From contig JAITLL010000028.1 in the NCBI GenBank assembly GCA_031277915.1, forward strand, positions 1 through 63,302: DNA of 63,302 nucleotides. The letters are read 5' to 3'. The translations under genes were made by a program, and so were the position numbers. Of the stretch, positions 16,045-26,230 are shown one piece after another. The notes beneath the pieces were generated by a model. The model was not told the DNA's origin, did no database searches, and was given only the letters and a program-made list of their open reading frames with translations. Position 1 is the stretch's first letter, and each line of letters opens with the position of its first letter. Origin of the DNA: Acinetobacter sp. (lineage in GTDB: Bacteria > Pseudomonadota > Gammaproteobacteria > Pseudomonadales > Moraxellaceae).

Positions 16045-17766
16045 TTAATTAATGCTACCAATCACAGTTTCTGCATGGCAGGTTGCACCCTTCTCTGCAC
16101 TAATCTGAATAACACCGCTGCGATGCGCAAGTACCTGCACTTCCATTTTCATCGCTTCCATAATGGCAACCACTTGGCCTTCGGTAACTTGCTCACCATT
16201 TTCGACTTTCCAAGCGCTAATCACACCATTAATTGGGGCCAGTAAATGCTCAGCACTTACTTCTGGCTCGGCAGATTGTGCTTGAACTGCGGTTGCTGGG
16301 CCTTGTGCAAACATACCCGCAGGTAAACCTAAACGGTGTAACTTGCCATCAATTTCAATGTAGCTGAGCAACATTGGTTGTTGATGGTTTGGAATGCCGC
16401 GTTTAGTCGGTTTCAACTCTTGTTTAAAGTCGTTTTCGATCCAACGCGTATGTACATTAAACTCATCTGTAAAGTCAGGTTCATTAAGTACCGCACGGTG
16501 AAAGTCTAAAACCGATGCTACACCTTCAATTTTAAATTGCTTCAAAGCACGTTTAGCGCGGGCAATTGCAACCTCACGGGTTGGACCAGTCACAATCAGT
16601 TTTGCCATGAGTGAGTCAAAATGACTAGACACTAATGAACCTGTGCGAACACCTGTATCAACTCGTACACCGTTACCAAATGGCGCTTCAAATAAACTCA
16701 ACACACCAAAGGCCGGAATGAAACCACGTGCTGGGTCTTCGGCATTTATACGAAACTCAATGGCATGCCCCTGTGCTTTTGGTGTTTCTTTAATAGAAAG
16801 CGCTTGGCCCTGTGCAACACGAATTTGCTCAACCACCAAATCGACTTTTGAGGTTTCTTCAGTCACTGGATGCTCAACTTGCAAACGTGTGTTTACTTCT
16901 AAAAATGAAAGCTTGCCGTCACGACTCAGTAAGTATTCAACTGTACCCGCACCCACATAGTTTGCAGCCTGACAAATGTTTTTTGCCGAGGTTAAAATTT
17001 GCTGATAAATCTCATCGCTAATAAATGGCGCTGGCGCTTCTTCGACTAACTTTTGGTTACGGCGTTGCAATGAGCAATCACGTGTACCAAGCACCACAAT
17101 ATTGCCATGTTGGTCGGCAATCACTTGCGCTTCTACATGGCGGGGTTTATCGAGATATTGCTCGACAAAACATTCACCACGACCAAAGGCAGCTTTTGCT
17201 TCACGTACTGCCGACTCATAAAGCTCTTTCACTTCTTCGAGTTTCCACGCGACTTTTAAGCCACGGCCACCACCGCCAAATGCAGCTTTAATGGCAATCG
17301 GTAAACCAAACTGTTTAGCAAACTCTAAAGCTTCATCTGCATTGTTAAGTGGGTCTTGTGTACCTTGAACTAACGGCGCACCAACCGAAGCAGCAATTTT
17401 ACGCGCTTCGATTTTATCACCTAATTTTTCAATGGCACTTGGAGATGGCCCCACCCATTTTAAGCCAGCATCAATTACAGCTTGAGCAAACTCAGCACGT
17501 TCAGATAAAAAACCATAACCGGGATGTACCATAGTCGCTTTCGATTTCTTTGCAACTTCGATAATCGCTGGAATATTTAAATAGGTTTCACTCGCCTTCG
17601 CACCAGCCAAGCCCCATGCTTCATCTGCCAGTTCGACATGCATGCTGCCAATATCATCATCTGCATATAACGCGACCGATGAAATGCCCATATCACGGCA
17701 AGCATGAATAATACGAACAGCAATTTCACCACGGTTAGCAATCAATAATTTTTCTGTATTCATCAT
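16045..17766 (-). CDS. Biotin carboxylase with biotinyl domain (AccC-like)
   Basis: The 573-residue protein has a full biotin carboxylase module (residues 1-450: 'MVHPGYGFLSE', the Gly-rich ATP lid 'AAFGGGGRGLK', 'EVNTRLQVEHPVTE') and a C-terminal biotinyl domain with 'EAMKM' carrying the biotinylated Lys (about residue 541). It carboxylates its own biotin with bicarbonate and ATP, but no carboxyltransferase gene is nearby. It overlaps the PxpB/PxpC fusion gene by 4 bases. Such genes recur in 5-oxoprolinase/urea-amidolyase-like clusters, where their acceptor is not established. It may serve the KipA-type subunit as acceptor; this is inference. Confidence 0.9.
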   Translation of the reverse strand: MMNTEKLLIANRGEIAVRIIHACRDMGISSVALYADDDIGSMHVELADEAWGLAGAKASETYLNIPAIIEVAKKSKATMVHPGYGFLSERAEFAQAVIDAGLKWVGPSPSAIEKLGDKIEARKIAASVGAPLVQGTQDPLNNADEALEFAKQFGLPIAIKAAFGGGGRGLKVAWKLEEVKELYESAVREAKAAFGRGECFVEQYLDKPRHVEAQVIADQHGNIVVLGTRDCSLQRRNQKLVEEAPAPFISDEIYQQILTSAKNICQAANYVGAGTVEYLLSRDGKLSFLEVNTRLQVEHPVTEETSKVDLVVEQIRVAQGQALSIKETPKAQGHAIEFRINAEDPARGFIPAFGVLSLFEAPFGNGVRVDTGVRTGSLVSSHFDSLMAKLIVTGPTREVAIARAKRALKQFKIEGVASVLDFHRAVLNEPDFTDEFNVHTRWIENDFKQELKPTKRGIPNHQQPMLLSYIEIDGKLHRLGLPAGMFAQGPATAVQAQSAEPEVSAEHLLAPINGVISAWKVENGEQVTEGQVVAIMEAMKMEVQVLAHRSGVIQISAEKGATCHAETVIGSIN

Positions 17767-19346
17767 TCATTCTCAAAATCTGTAAATTCGGCAATTTTTT
17801 TAAATTTGATGCGGCAACCTGCTGGAATCTGTGCCACCAAGTCCCAATGGTGTTTAGCAACAGAGCCAATGACGGGATATCCGCCTGTTAACGGATGATC
17901 ATTCATAAACAAAACTGGCTGACCACTTGGTGGAATCTGCAAAGCACCAATGCATGTGCCTTCACTTTCCAGTTCATGGGTAATTTTGCGAGTCAAAGAC
18001 TGTTCACCTGAAAGTCTTAGCCCGATTCGGTTGCTTTCATTGGTCACTAGCCATTCTTGCTGACACAATAGTTCAATACTGTCTTGTTCAAACCAGTCAG
18101 TGCGCGGCCCCATCACAATATCTAACTCAACCACTTCACCTGCTTGAGGCAAATTGCTTTTACCTACTTCATTTACGCTAATGTTGGCTGCCTTTATCTG
18201 CCCTTGGTAAATGGTATCTCCAAGCTTTAAAGGTTCTGGCCCTAACACCGCCAAGCTGTCAAATGAGGCGCTATTGAGTACTGGTTCAACATCTACACCA
18301 CCGCGAACTGCCAAATAGTTTCTTAAGCCTGCTGTTGGTGGCTGAATTTGAAACTCATCGCCTTCGTCTAGATCAATCGGTTGATAGCTTGCAAAATCTG
18401 CGGTTTGACCGTCGGCAAATTTCACACGAATGTTTGAGATCGCCCCAGCAACAGCAATAACGCCCGCATGCTGCATTTTGGCTTTTAATCCACCATTTAA
18501 AACTTCAATAACAGGTGTATCGGTTGGATTCCCCACAATACGGTTGGCACTATGCATGGCAGATAAGTCCATTGCCCCTGTAACCCCAACGCCAATATTG
18601 GTCTGGTTTAAGCGCCCTTCGTCTTGAATGAGCATCTGTAAACTTGGGGCAGTAATCGTAAACAGTGGCACAGATGGTTTCTGTTCAACCGTACGCGTGA
18701 TTTGCTGCGGTACATTCACAGTCGTTGGGCGATGCGTGACATCCTCAAAATGTACGGTCATGCCCGGTAAAAGTAATGCTGGATTTTTACGCTCTAAATC
18801 CCACATTTTTTCCGATGTAGTGCCAATAAGCTGCCAGCCACCCGGACTGTCTTTTGGGTAAATACCAGAGTATTTTCCAGCTAAGCCCAAAGAGCCTGAC
18901 GGTATTTTTTTACGTGGAACTGTTAAGCGTGGAATATCGGTAAAAGGCTTATCAGGACTGCTCATATAAGCAAAGCCCGGCGCAAAACCAATAAAAGCGA
19001 CATTCCACACGCTTTGGTGATGTTTTCTAATCACATCGGCAACAGATAACCCTTGTAACTCGGCAACCTGCGCAAGGTCTTCGCCATCGTAACGAATCGG
19101 CACAATCACTTCTTGGCCGCTACGCTCAAATCCAGAATCAACTTTAAGGCTCTGAATTGAAGCAACCAGCGTTTTAAAGTTGGTTTCGATCTCGTTGAAA
19201 AAAACCAAAATTGTTTTTGCAGCAGGGACTAAGTCTTTAATTCCATTCAATTGCGTATTTTGCAATTTATTGTACAACGCCAAAGTTTCCTCTAAGCTCG
19301 CAAGCTCAATCAGAAAACAATCGGCGTTTACCGATAAAAAACGCAT
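17763..19346 (-). CDS. 5-oxoprolinase subunit B/C fusion (KipI-KipA)
   Basis: The 527-residue protein joins a PxpB/KipI domain (residues about 1-215, with 'GFAPGFAYM' and 'VPRKKIPSGSLGLAGKYSGI') and a PxpC/KipA domain (about 230-520, 'IQDEGRLNQTNIGVGVTGAMD'). In E. coli these are separate subunits of the ATP-dependent 5-oxoprolinase that opens pyroglutamate to glutamate together with PxpA. The fused order is also found in the allophanate/urea amidolyase family. It lies in an operon with pxpA, a DUF1445 protein and a biotin carboxylase. Confidence 0.9.
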   Translation of the reverse strand: MRFLSVNADCFLIELASLEETLALYNKLQNTQLNGIKDLVPAAKTILVFFNEIETNFKTLVASIQSLKVDSGFERSGQEVIVPIRYDGEDLAQVAELQGLSVADVIRKHHQSVWNVAFIGFAPGFAYMSSPDKPFTDIPRLTVPRKKIPSGSLGLAGKYSGIYPKDSPGGWQLIGTTSEKMWDLERKNPALLLPGMTVHFEDVTHRPTTVNVPQQITRTVEQKPSVPLFTITAPSLQMLIQDEGRLNQTNIGVGVTGAMDLSAMHSANRIVGNPTDTPVIEVLNGGLKAKMQHAGVIAVAGAISNIRVKFADGQTADFASYQPIDLDEGDEFQIQPPTAGLRNYLAVRGGVDVEPVLNSASFDSLAVLGPEPLKLGDTIYQGQIKAANISVNEVGKSNLPQAGEVVELDIVMGPRTDWFEQDSIELLCQQEWLVTNESNRIGLRLSGEQSLTRKITHELESEGTCIGALQIPPSGQPVLFMNDHPLTGGYPVIGSVAKHHWDLVAQIPAGCRIKFKKIAEFTDFENE

Positions 19347-19378
19347 TTGCTTATCCTTTTAATTCTTCTTTAGTCCAA

Positions 19379-20194
19379 TTAGCCAATCCAAGCACGGTCA
19401 GGAATGTCGGTAATAAACATATGACCCGGTGCATGACTAATCGCAAAAGGAATTTTTGAGTTCATGACTGCTGCTTGTGGTGTTACCCCGCATGCCCAAA
19501 ACACAGGAATTTCACCAGCTTCAATACGAGAAGCGTCACCAAAGTCTGGCTTGTTTACATCCGAAATTCCTAAGCTTTCAGGGTGCCCAATATGCACAGG
19601 CGCACCATGCACACTTGGCATGCGTGCGGTAATTTTTACCGCTTCACTAATTTGATGCGATGGAATTGGTCGCATGGAAACCACCATATTTCCTGAAATA
19701 CGCCCTGCCGGTTGGCACTGAATATTGCTCAGATACATCGGTACATTGGTATCGTCATGAATATGGCGAACTTCAATGCCTGCTTCTTGCAAAGCGGTTT
19801 CAAACGAAAAACTGCAACCAATTAAGAAAGTCACCAAATCAGGATGGGTGTTATAAATCTCACTCGCATCGGTCACTTCATCGACCATTTCGCCATCTTT
19901 CCAAATGCGATAGCGCGGAAAATCGGTTCGAATGTCTGAATCTGTGGCAAGCTTGGTTGCATAGATGCCTTCTTCAAGCACATCAAGTACTGGGCAACTT
20001 TGCGGATTACGATGCGCATAGAGTAAAAAGTCATATGCCCACTCTTTTGGCACCGAAATCATGTTGACCTGTGTCATACCCGCAGCCATCCCTGCTGTCG
20101 GTTTATCAAAACCTGCACGGATTTTTAAACGCGCATCTAAAGCGGCTTCAAGCTGAGCTGGGTCGACTTTAATATCCTTATACATTGTGCTCAT
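19379..20194 (-). CDS. DUF1445 / YcsI-like putative hydro-lyase
   Basis: The 271-residue protein belongs to the DUF1445 family (YcsI; related to mitochondrial D-glutamate cyclase): '[18 protein letters not shown]' near the N terminus, 'LIGCSFSFE', and the terminal 'FWACGVTPQ...[13 protein letters not shown]'. D-glutamate cyclase members convert D-glutamate to 5-oxoproline reversibly, which suits its place in a 5-oxoprolinase operon. It is 2 bases from pxpA. The enzymatic role in bacteria is inference. Confidence 0.88.
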   Translation of the reverse strand: MSTMYKDIKVDPAQLEAALDARLKIRAGFDKPTAGMAAGMTQVNMISVPKEWAYDFLLYAHRNPQSCPVLDVLEEGIYATKLATDSDIRTDFPRYRIWKDGEMVDEVTDASEIYNTHPDLVTFLIGCSFSFETALQEAGIEVRHIHDDTNVPMYLSNIQCQPAGRISGNMVVSMRPIPSHQISEAVKITARMPSVHGAPVHIGHPESLGISDVNKPDFGDASRIEAGEIPVFWACGVTPQAAVMNSKIPFAISHAPGHMFITDIPDRAWIG

Positions 20195-20196
20195 CC

Positions 20197-20961
20197 TTAT
20201 GCTTTGTTTACAAATGGGCGAATTTCAATATTGTTTTTTACAAGCTCGGCTTTAATGGCTGCCGACATCTCTAGCGCCCCATCGGTGTCGCCATGTAGGC
20301 AAATGGTGTCGGCTTGAATTGGAGTAAATACGCCGTCAATTGACTCAACCCCACCATTTTTAAGCATTGAAACCACACGGCTCGCTACAAATGCCGAGTC
20401 GTGTAAAACCGCACCTTCTAGACGACGAGACACCAGTGAACCATCACTGTTATATGCACGGTCTGCAAATGCTTCAGATACCACTTTTAAGCCAGCCGCA
20501 CGTGCCTGCTCGACTAAGTTCGATCCCGCCAAAGCCACTAAAACCAATTCAGAGTTATACATTTTAATCGCATCAATTACGGCTGCTGCCTGAGCTTGGT
20601 CATGTGCAATGGTGTTGTAGAGAGCGCCATGCGGCTTAACATATTGCACTTTTGAACCTGCCACTTTAGCCAAGCCATCGAGTGCAGAAATTTGGTAAAG
20701 CACATCGGCAATCAGTTCGTCACGTGACAAATCCATATTACGGCGGCCAAAGCCTACAAGGTCTGGATAAGACACATGAGCACCAACGGTCACACCAAGC
20801 TCCGCTGCTTTACGAACCGTTTTTAAAATACCGAGCGGGTCGCCAGCATGGAAGCCACAAGCAATATTGGCACTGGTCACGACAGGTAAAATCTGATCAT
20901 CATTACCCATTTTCCATGAGCCAAAGCTTTCACCCAAATCACTATTTAAATCTACAAACAT
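20197..20961 (-). CDS. pxpA: 5-oxoprolinase subunit PxpA (LamB/YcsF family)
   Basis: The 254-residue protein has the LamB/YcsF signature: '[11 protein letters not shown]' at the N terminus, '[11 protein letters not shown]', 'GAHVSYPD' and 'KPHGALYN', whose Asp/His residues form the active site of this TIM-like hydrolase. With PxpB and PxpC it makes the ATP-dependent 5-oxoprolinase. AAGGA 9 bases upstream supports the start. It is the second gene of the operon after the NRAMP-type transporter. Confidence 0.93.
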   Translation of the reverse strand: MFVDLNSDLGESFGSWKMGNDDQILPVVTSANIACGFHAGDPLGILKTVRKAAELGVTVGAHVSYPDLVGFGRRNMDLSRDELIADVLYQISALDGLAKVAGSKVQYVKPHGALYNTIAHDQAQAAAVIDAIKMYNSELVLVALAGSNLVEQARAAGLKVVSEAFADRAYNSDGSLVSRRLEGAVLHDSAFVASRVVSMLKNGGVESIDGVFTPIQADTICLHGDTDGALEMSAAIKAELVKNNIEIRPFVNKA

Positions 20962-20995
20962 GGCATTATTCCTTTATCACTTAACAAAGTCTGGC

Positions 20996-22228
20996 TTAAA
21001 GCTTGGTCAAATAGTTAAACACTGTCGTAAACGACATATAGCCCATCCACCACGTCAACAGACATGTTAATCCACCCAAAATAAGCAACCATTTTGGATA
21101 GTTGTAATTACCCATTAAATCTTTACGGCACGCGGCAACATACACAAAAATTGTAAGGCCAATTGGCAACACCAATCCGTTAAAACCACCTACAAAAATG
21201 AGCAGACCTGCTGGAGTTGCACCCAATAACACATAGAGCAATAAAGCCAATGCAATGAAGGTAATGGTCGTATAATTGTTTTGTTTTGGTGTTAAATTCT
21301 TTTTAAACACATTAAAGAACGACACTGAAGTATATGCTGCGCCAATGGTGCTACTAATACCTGCTGCCCAGAAAATTAAACCGAATAATTTAAAACCAAA
21401 TGTACCCGCTGCATATTGGAATGCTTGAGCTGCTGGATTGGCGTCATGGCTGGCTAAATCAATATTTGCACCGCTTACCACCACACCTAAAAACGCTAAA
21501 AACAATACATAGCGCATGATGCCGACAACAATAATGCCCTTGGTCGCAGCTTTAGCAACTTCATCAATATTTTCAGGGCCAACAGCGCCTTTATCGAGTA
21601 AACGATGCGCACCCGCATAACAAATATACCCACCAACTGTACCACCGACAATGGTGGTAATAATGGCAAAGTCGATATGATCTGGAGCAAAAGTTTGGTG
21701 CACAGCTTGCCCAACTGGAGGCATTACAATCACAGCAACGATAATAATTAGGAGGATTTTAAGCAATCCCAACACGATCATGCTTTTATCCATAGCAAGC
21801 GTTGCTTTTTTGGAAGCAAAAATTAAGATGGCTAAGGCACCACTTAAAATACCACCCCACTTTGTATCTAGGCCAAAAAGTGCATTTAGACCTAAAGCTG
21901 CACCTGCAATGTTACCAACACTAAAGAAAAAACCACCCAAAATCACCAGAAATGCCAGTAAATAACCACTACCCGGTAATGCTTTATTGGCAATATCCGA
22001 TGCACGCATTTGGGTCAGTGTGACCACTCTCCAAATGTTTTGTTGAACTACATAATCAATCAGAATAGAAACTAAAATTGCAAAACCAAATGCAGCGCCT
22101 AACTTCACTGTAAATACAGCAGTTTGGGTTAAAAACCCTGGCCCCATTGCAGAGGTCGCCATCATAAAGATTGAGGCAACAATGGCCCATTGGCGATCTG
22201 ATAGAAAAGAAGATTTCAGTAAAGACAT
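20996..22228 (-). CDS. NRAMP-family transporter of the Pxp operon (YcsG-like)
   Basis: About eleven transmembrane segments and an NRAMP-like first helix ('MATSAMGPGFLTQTAVF', where metal transporters have DPGN). The metal-binding Asp-Pro-Gly-Asn is replaced by Gly-Pro-Gly-Phe, so it is probably not a metal importer. Such YcsG-like members sit beside ycsF and likely carry the organic substrate, such as 5-oxoproline. An ATG at 22249 is in frame, but the ATG at 22228 has GAGGAA 8 bases upstream and is preferred (410 residues). First gene of the operon. Confidence 0.85.
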   Translation of the reverse strand: MSLLKSSFLSDRQWAIVASIFMMATSAMGPGFLTQTAVFTVKLGAAFGFAILVSILIDYVVQQNIWRVVTLTQMRASDIANKALPGSGYLLAFLVILGGFFFSVGNIAGAALGLNALFGLDTKWGGILSGALAILIFASKKATLAMDKSMIVLGLLKILLIIIVAVIVMPPVGQAVHQTFAPDHIDFAIITTIVGGTVGGYICYAGAHRLLDKGAVGPENIDEVAKAATKGIIVVGIMRYVLFLAFLGVVVSGANIDLASHDANPAAQAFQYAAGTFGFKLFGLIFWAAGISSTIGAAYTSVSFFNVFKKNLTPKQNNYTTITFIALALLLYVLLGATPAGLLIFVGGFNGLVLPIGLTIFVYVAACRKDLMGNYNYPKWLLILGGLTCLLTWWMGYMSFTTVFNYLTKL

Positions 22229-22592
22229 ATTAATGCGTTCCTCATCCATTTGAGCTTAACAACGCTATTTTCAAGTTGAACCAAGAACATCATTTTTTGT
22301 CCCAAACGATATTCTTTAATCCTTTAAAATGACAAAGATTCCCTGTTCCCCAATCAACTTAATCGGTGATCAAATCTTGTATTTAAAATAAAAACATACG
22401 TAATCCCTACGAACAATAAGACTTTTTACATAAACCTAAAAAACCAAGTATTTGATTTTTAATATTTTTAAATTTATTCAAAAAGAAGTATAAATTTTAC
22501 TTATCGAACTATATAAGCTGCCTTTATGACTTTACATACAAGCAGCAATAATTTAGATAAGAAAAATGAGATGAAACGATCACTAATCCTGC
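22229..22592. other. Upstream region of the Pxp operon
   Basis: AT-rich 364-base space between the LysR gene and the operon, both minus strand. It must contain the operon promoter and probably the LysR site; no dyad strong enough to name was found. Confidence 0.45.
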
Positions 22593-23504
22593 TTATTTTT
22601 TGATTTGCTCATTGAGTCTTTTCATGGCACTCGCCGACACTTTTACAGCAACTTCTGTCAGTTTTTCTTTCAATGCAACATCATTGCCATGAATATAAAT
22701 AGACGTAAAGTGAAAGGTCTTTAAGCGAATAGGTGTATTTAATATTTCCAGTCGTCCGTCGGTAATTTCCTTTAAAGCCGTTAAAGTCGGCACTACCGCA
22801 ATACCCAAGCCCTGCTCGGCAAGACGCAATAACGTCGCTAAAGAATAACTGGTAATTGAAAGTGGCTCATCAATGCCCTTTTCTTTCATTTTGGCCTTTA
22901 ATTCTTTATAAGGATAGGTAATTTTTGGATAGGTTAAAATGGTATGCGACATTAAGGCTTTAAAAGACATTTGCCCAATTCCACCTTTAAAAGATGGCGC
23001 TGCCAAGAAGCTCAGCTCAAAGTTGCATAGCGACTGTTCTATACACTCAAAAGCTAAGGTTGGCCCAAGTAAAAAGGCCATGTCCAAGTCACCTGTACGA
23101 ACCCCTTCTTGCAAGTTAGGTGTCAGATCGACCACAATTTCAACTGAAATTTTTGGAAACTCTTGCTGAACTTTTTCGATATATTCGACCAGCCACGTAT
23201 ACACAATCGTTTCGGAAACGCCTAAACGTATGGTTCCCGTCAGGTGCTGGTTTTCGGTCAGTTCTGCGACCAGATCGGTTTCTAAGCGCATAAACTTTTC
23301 GGCATACTTAAATAAAGTCATGCCTTTATGAGTCAGTTTAAACTGCCGCAAGCTTCGGTCTAAAACTTTAAAACCTAATTCATTTTCAAGAGATGTGATT
23401 TTTTGAGATACCGCAGGCTGCGTCGTTTGTAATTTAGTTGCAGCCTTGTTGAAGCTATTTAAAGTCACAACCCAATAAAATGCTTCAAGATTCTTTAAAT
23501 TCAC
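22593..23504 (-). CDS. LysR-family regulator, probably of the Pxp operon
   Basis: 303 residues with the N-terminal HTH ('SFNKAATKLQTTQPAVSQKI', about 17-36) and a substrate-binding-like C-terminal domain. It lies immediately upstream of the 5-oxoprolinase operon in the same direction, an arrangement that suggests it activates that operon in response to 5-oxoproline or a related compound (inference). Family assignment is firm. Confidence 0.9.
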   Translation of the reverse strand: MNLKNLEAFYWVVTLNSFNKAATKLQTTQPAVSQKITSLENELGFKVLDRSLRQFKLTHKGMTLFKYAEKFMRLETDLVAELTENQHLTGTIRLGVSETIVYTWLVEYIEKVQQEFPKISVEIVVDLTPNLQEGVRTGDLDMAFLLGPTLAFECIEQSLCNFELSFLAAPSFKGGIGQMSFKALMSHTILTYPKITYPYKELKAKMKEKGIDEPLSITSYSLATLLRLAEQGLGIAVVPTLTALKEITDGRLEILNTPIRLKTFHFTSIYIHGNDVALKEKLTEVAVKVSASAMKRLNEQIKK

Positions 23505-23664
23505 TTTTCATCCTGTCTTAAAAAAACTCCTCTCTTTTATAGTATGAAAGGTATTTCCATAATTAAGCTAGCGACATCGACAATTTTTTATTCAAGCCGC
23601 CCCGCATCAGAACAACAAATACTCATTTAATCATTTGAAATAAAACATAATATAATATTTATTT

Positions 23665-24462
23665 TTAATCAGTGATTGCACCAGCGGTCATATTCACAAT
23701 AGTTGCGGTCATTGAGTTCGCATGTTCCGAGGCAAGAAAAGCAACGGTTTCTGCAACTTGTGAAAGTGTCGGTAGTCGTTTTAGCATGGTGCTCTGAGCA
23801 GCACCTTCAAGCCATTGCCCTATGCTGAGCCCCATGGCCTGTGCTTTAGACTCAAACAATTCGCGCGTATAAGAACCCGCTTGAACAGCATCAATGATTG
23901 CATGTGAGCGCACACCCAATACTCTTATATTTTTAGAACCTACCTCACTGGCAAGTGCTTTAATAAAAGCCTCAATTCCTGCACAGCCCACAATATGTCC
24001 TAAATGTCCCGGTATCGCCATCCGTGCTGAAGGTGCCACAATCGAAATAAGGGTTCCGCCACGCTCACCGCCCATATAAGGCACTACAGCTTTCGATATA
24101 TTAAACTGAGCCGTTAGAAATGGCTGTATTCCTCCTACAAATTCGTTAAGGTTTAATTCCAAAAGCTCTTTACCCTGATTATGTATAAAACTCGTCGCAT
24201 TAATGACGATATCCAAACCACCCATCGCTTGGGCAATTTGAGCAACTGCCTCATTGGTTACCTGGCTATTTAGCACATCAACACTAACGGTATGTACTAC
24301 ACCTTCATGTTTTTGCAGTTCTGTCGCAATGTTTTGCAGTTTATTTAAATCCCTTGCGCATAAATAAACATGTGCTCCTTCACGAAGGAAAACCTGCGCA
24401 ATCGCAGTGCCAATTGCACCGCTGCCTCCAAAAATTACTGCTACCTTTCCCTTGAGCAACAT
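23665..24462 (-). CDS. SDR-fold protein lacking the catalytic Tyr/Lys
   Basis: The 265-residue protein has the classical SDR coenzyme motif ('GGSGAIGTAIAQ', residues about 12-23) and ends with 'TGAGSITD'-like C-terminal topology, but where YxxxK should occur it reads 'HIVGCAGIEAFIKALASE'; aligned on the following helix, the Tyr and Lys positions carry hydrophobic/small residues. It should bind NAD(P)(H) but not carry out normal SDR catalysis. The Ser of the triad remains in 'SIVAPSA'. It stands alone between a LysR gene and a DUF4424 gene. A role as binding or regulatory protein is inference. Confidence 0.82.
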   Translation of the reverse strand: MLLKGKVAVIFGGSGAIGTAIAQVFLREGAHVYLCARDLNKLQNIATELQKHEGVVHTVSVDVLNSQVTNEAVAQIAQAMGGLDIVINATSFIHNQGKELLELNLNEFVGGIQPFLTAQFNISKAVVPYMGGERGGTLISIVAPSARMAIPGHLGHIVGCAGIEAFIKALASEVGSKNIRVLGVRSHAIIDAVQAGSYTRELFESKAQAMGLSIGQWLEGAAQSTMLKRLPTLSQVAETVAFLASEHANSMTATIVNMTAGAITD

Positions 24463-24553
24463 ACGGCATCCTCTTGTTATTGTGCGCCAGAGTTAGGTTA
24501 TGACACACATTCAAAAGTGATGCAATTTTATACAGTTTAAACTTTGTATTGGT

Positions 24554-25498
24554 TTATGGGAGATGAACAAAAATAATATCTAAGTCTTGTTTTGGTACAA
24601 ACTTGGTTTTGCTCATTTGAAATTGAATCGGACTAATTTTATTGACTTTGCCATCCCAACAAAATGAAACCAGTTCGTCTTTATCACGTTCAATCGTTAA
24701 CTTAAAGTTTTCAATAGGCTTTGCCCAGTTAGCACCTGTCGTCAAAATATAACCTAAAGCACTAAATGGAGAATGTTCTGCCTGAGCTTTTTTAAGGCCC
24801 TGCTTAAATTGTTTATCCATGCAAAATTGCTTGCTATCTTCATCTGGATATAGCGCAACAGAACCACCTACTAACGGCTTATATTCATGATGAATTTTAG
24901 TTAAGCCATTTGCTTTGAAGGTTTGCTTCCAGCTATAAATGACTTGAGATGACCACGGGATTACATCATCTTTTTCAAATTGAGCTACAATTTTCTGCAT
25001 TTGTGGTTTATTACATTGTTTTAGTCTATCTAGATAAAAGTCATAATCATATTTAGTAGGTGTCCATGGATTAAGCATGTCTTTTTCAGTAAAACCGCAT
25101 TGCTTAAACTCATCGGTTACATCAATTAAAGGCGATTTTTCATCTTTTTGAATAAACGTTCTGACATGCATTTCTGGCTTTATATTTTTACCATCCACCA
25201 CAATTTTAAAGCTTTTTAAAAGTGCTTCCGTATTTGCAAAATCAGACTCAAAGAAATTATCAATGCGTGGTAGTGGAAATAAAATAGTTTCAGTGACATC
25301 TTTATTGCTTAAATTTTTATAAAGATAGTCGACCTTAATCATCTTTTTACTAATAAATAAATCTTCACTTTGCATCGCAACTTGTGAGTTTTTAAGATAC
25401 TGAATACCCCCTGTACCGACATAACCCGTAGAGTCATTGGCTAAGCTATAGCTTGAGAGTGGAATCAAAACAGCTAAAGTGATTGTAAGCTTTCTCAT
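24554..25498 (-). CDS. DUF4424-like exported protein
   Basis: With the ATG at 25498 the protein has 314 residues and a clean signal peptide (Lys-Arg then a 14-residue hydrophobic core ending Ser-Leu-Ala, cleavage before Asn-Asp). An upstream in-frame ATG at 25543 would place 15 charged residues before it and is rejected. The mature part ('GGIQYLKNSQVAMQSEDLFIS' start and 'TILFPLPRID') resembles DUF4424, a periplasmic beta-rich family of unknown role. It contains four Cys (two near the middle) that may form disulfides. Monocistronic. Confidence 0.8.
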   Translation of the reverse strand: MRKLTITLAVLIPLSSYSLANDSTGYVGTGGIQYLKNSQVAMQSEDLFISKKMIKVDYLYKNLSNKDVTETILFPLPRIDNFFESDFANTEALLKSFKIVVDGKNIKPEMHVRTFIQKDEKSPLIDVTDEFKQCGFTEKDMLNPWTPTKYDYDFYLDRLKQCNKPQMQKIVAQFEKDDVIPWSSQVIYSWKQTFKANGLTKIHHEYKPLVGGSVALYPDEDSKQFCMDKQFKQGLKKAQAEHSPFSALGYILTTGANWAKPIENFKLTIERDKDELVSFCWDGKVNKISPIQFQMSKTKFVPKQDLDIIFVHLP

Positions 25499-25831
25499 TT
25501 TAAAGTCTCTATATCGTTTTTCATTATGGAGTATCAATCTCATATAAATAATAACGGTTTAGCTGTGTTGCAGTAAGCATGACATCAGCTATTTAAGAAA
25601 AACAAATATTGGATAAGAACATCTTCATTTATATTTGGGTTTGAAAATTTGTCCTTTTATTTTATGCAAACAACTAGATTGCTCTATTTTAAATCTTTCT
25701 TTTAATTTTCAATTTATTAACTTAAAAACAATAAAACCGCCATACCCCCAAATGCTTATTGAGCATAGTACTAACATTCACAAACATCAGTTACGGGAGT
25801 TACAACGGTTTTAAAAATAATTGATTAAAAA
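25499..25831. other. AT-rich spacer between two minus-strand units
   Basis: No gene recognised. An AAAACCG (about 25733) and CGGTTTT (about 25806) pair bracket about 70 bases beyond the stop of the SMR operon, possibly a weak terminator. Confidence 0.4.
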
Positions 25832-26230
25832 TTATTTTGTAGCGACTTCTTCATGACTATGGCTCTCTTCTTCATCTTTAGCCAAGAAGCAAACACCAGC
25901 AAAAATAAGAATAGCGCCTGTGACTTTTGTAAATGTTAGCGGTTCATTAAACAGCCAAATCGACAAAAACATGACAGTGATGAGTTCTAAATGTGAAGCT
26001 GCAAAGGCAGGACCAATAGGTGCATGCTTTAATAAATTCATCCAGATAAAAAAGGCACCTATATACCCAATGAAAGCCCCATAAATCCAAGGATGTCCAA
26101 ATACTCGAAGCAGCCAATCTACATCAAAAGTTAAAGGCATCGCATGATTTGAAGCCAACTTAAAACTGATCTGGGCCAAAGTATCGAAGAGCATTAATGT
26201 TAAAAAACCAACAATATAAAATTTTCTCAT
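25832..26230 (-). CDS. SMR/EamA-type small transporter, subunit 2
   Basis: 132 residues with four hydrophobic helices, the length of a small multidrug resistance or half-EamA protein. Helix 1 contains 'TLAQISFKLA', where EmrE-type proteins carry the substrate-binding Glu; no Glu is present there. The C-terminal tail is Glu/His-rich. It overlaps its paralogue at 26227 by 4 bases, a typical two-gene heteromeric pair like MdtI/MdtJ, which exports spermidine. It is the last gene of a four-gene coupled operon. Confidence 0.8.
   Translation of the reverse strand: MRKFYIVGFLTLMLFDTLAQISFKLASNHAMPLTFDVDWLLRVFGHPWIYGAFIGYIGAFFIWMNLLKHAPIGPAFAASHLELITVMFLSIWLFNEPLTFTKVTGAILIFAGVCFLAKDEEESHSHEEVATK

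Noticed and set aside
20996-22228. Manganese or iron importer (MntH-type)
   Set aside because: The DPGN metal-binding motif of NRAMP transporters is replaced, and the gene is in a 5-oxoprolinase operon.
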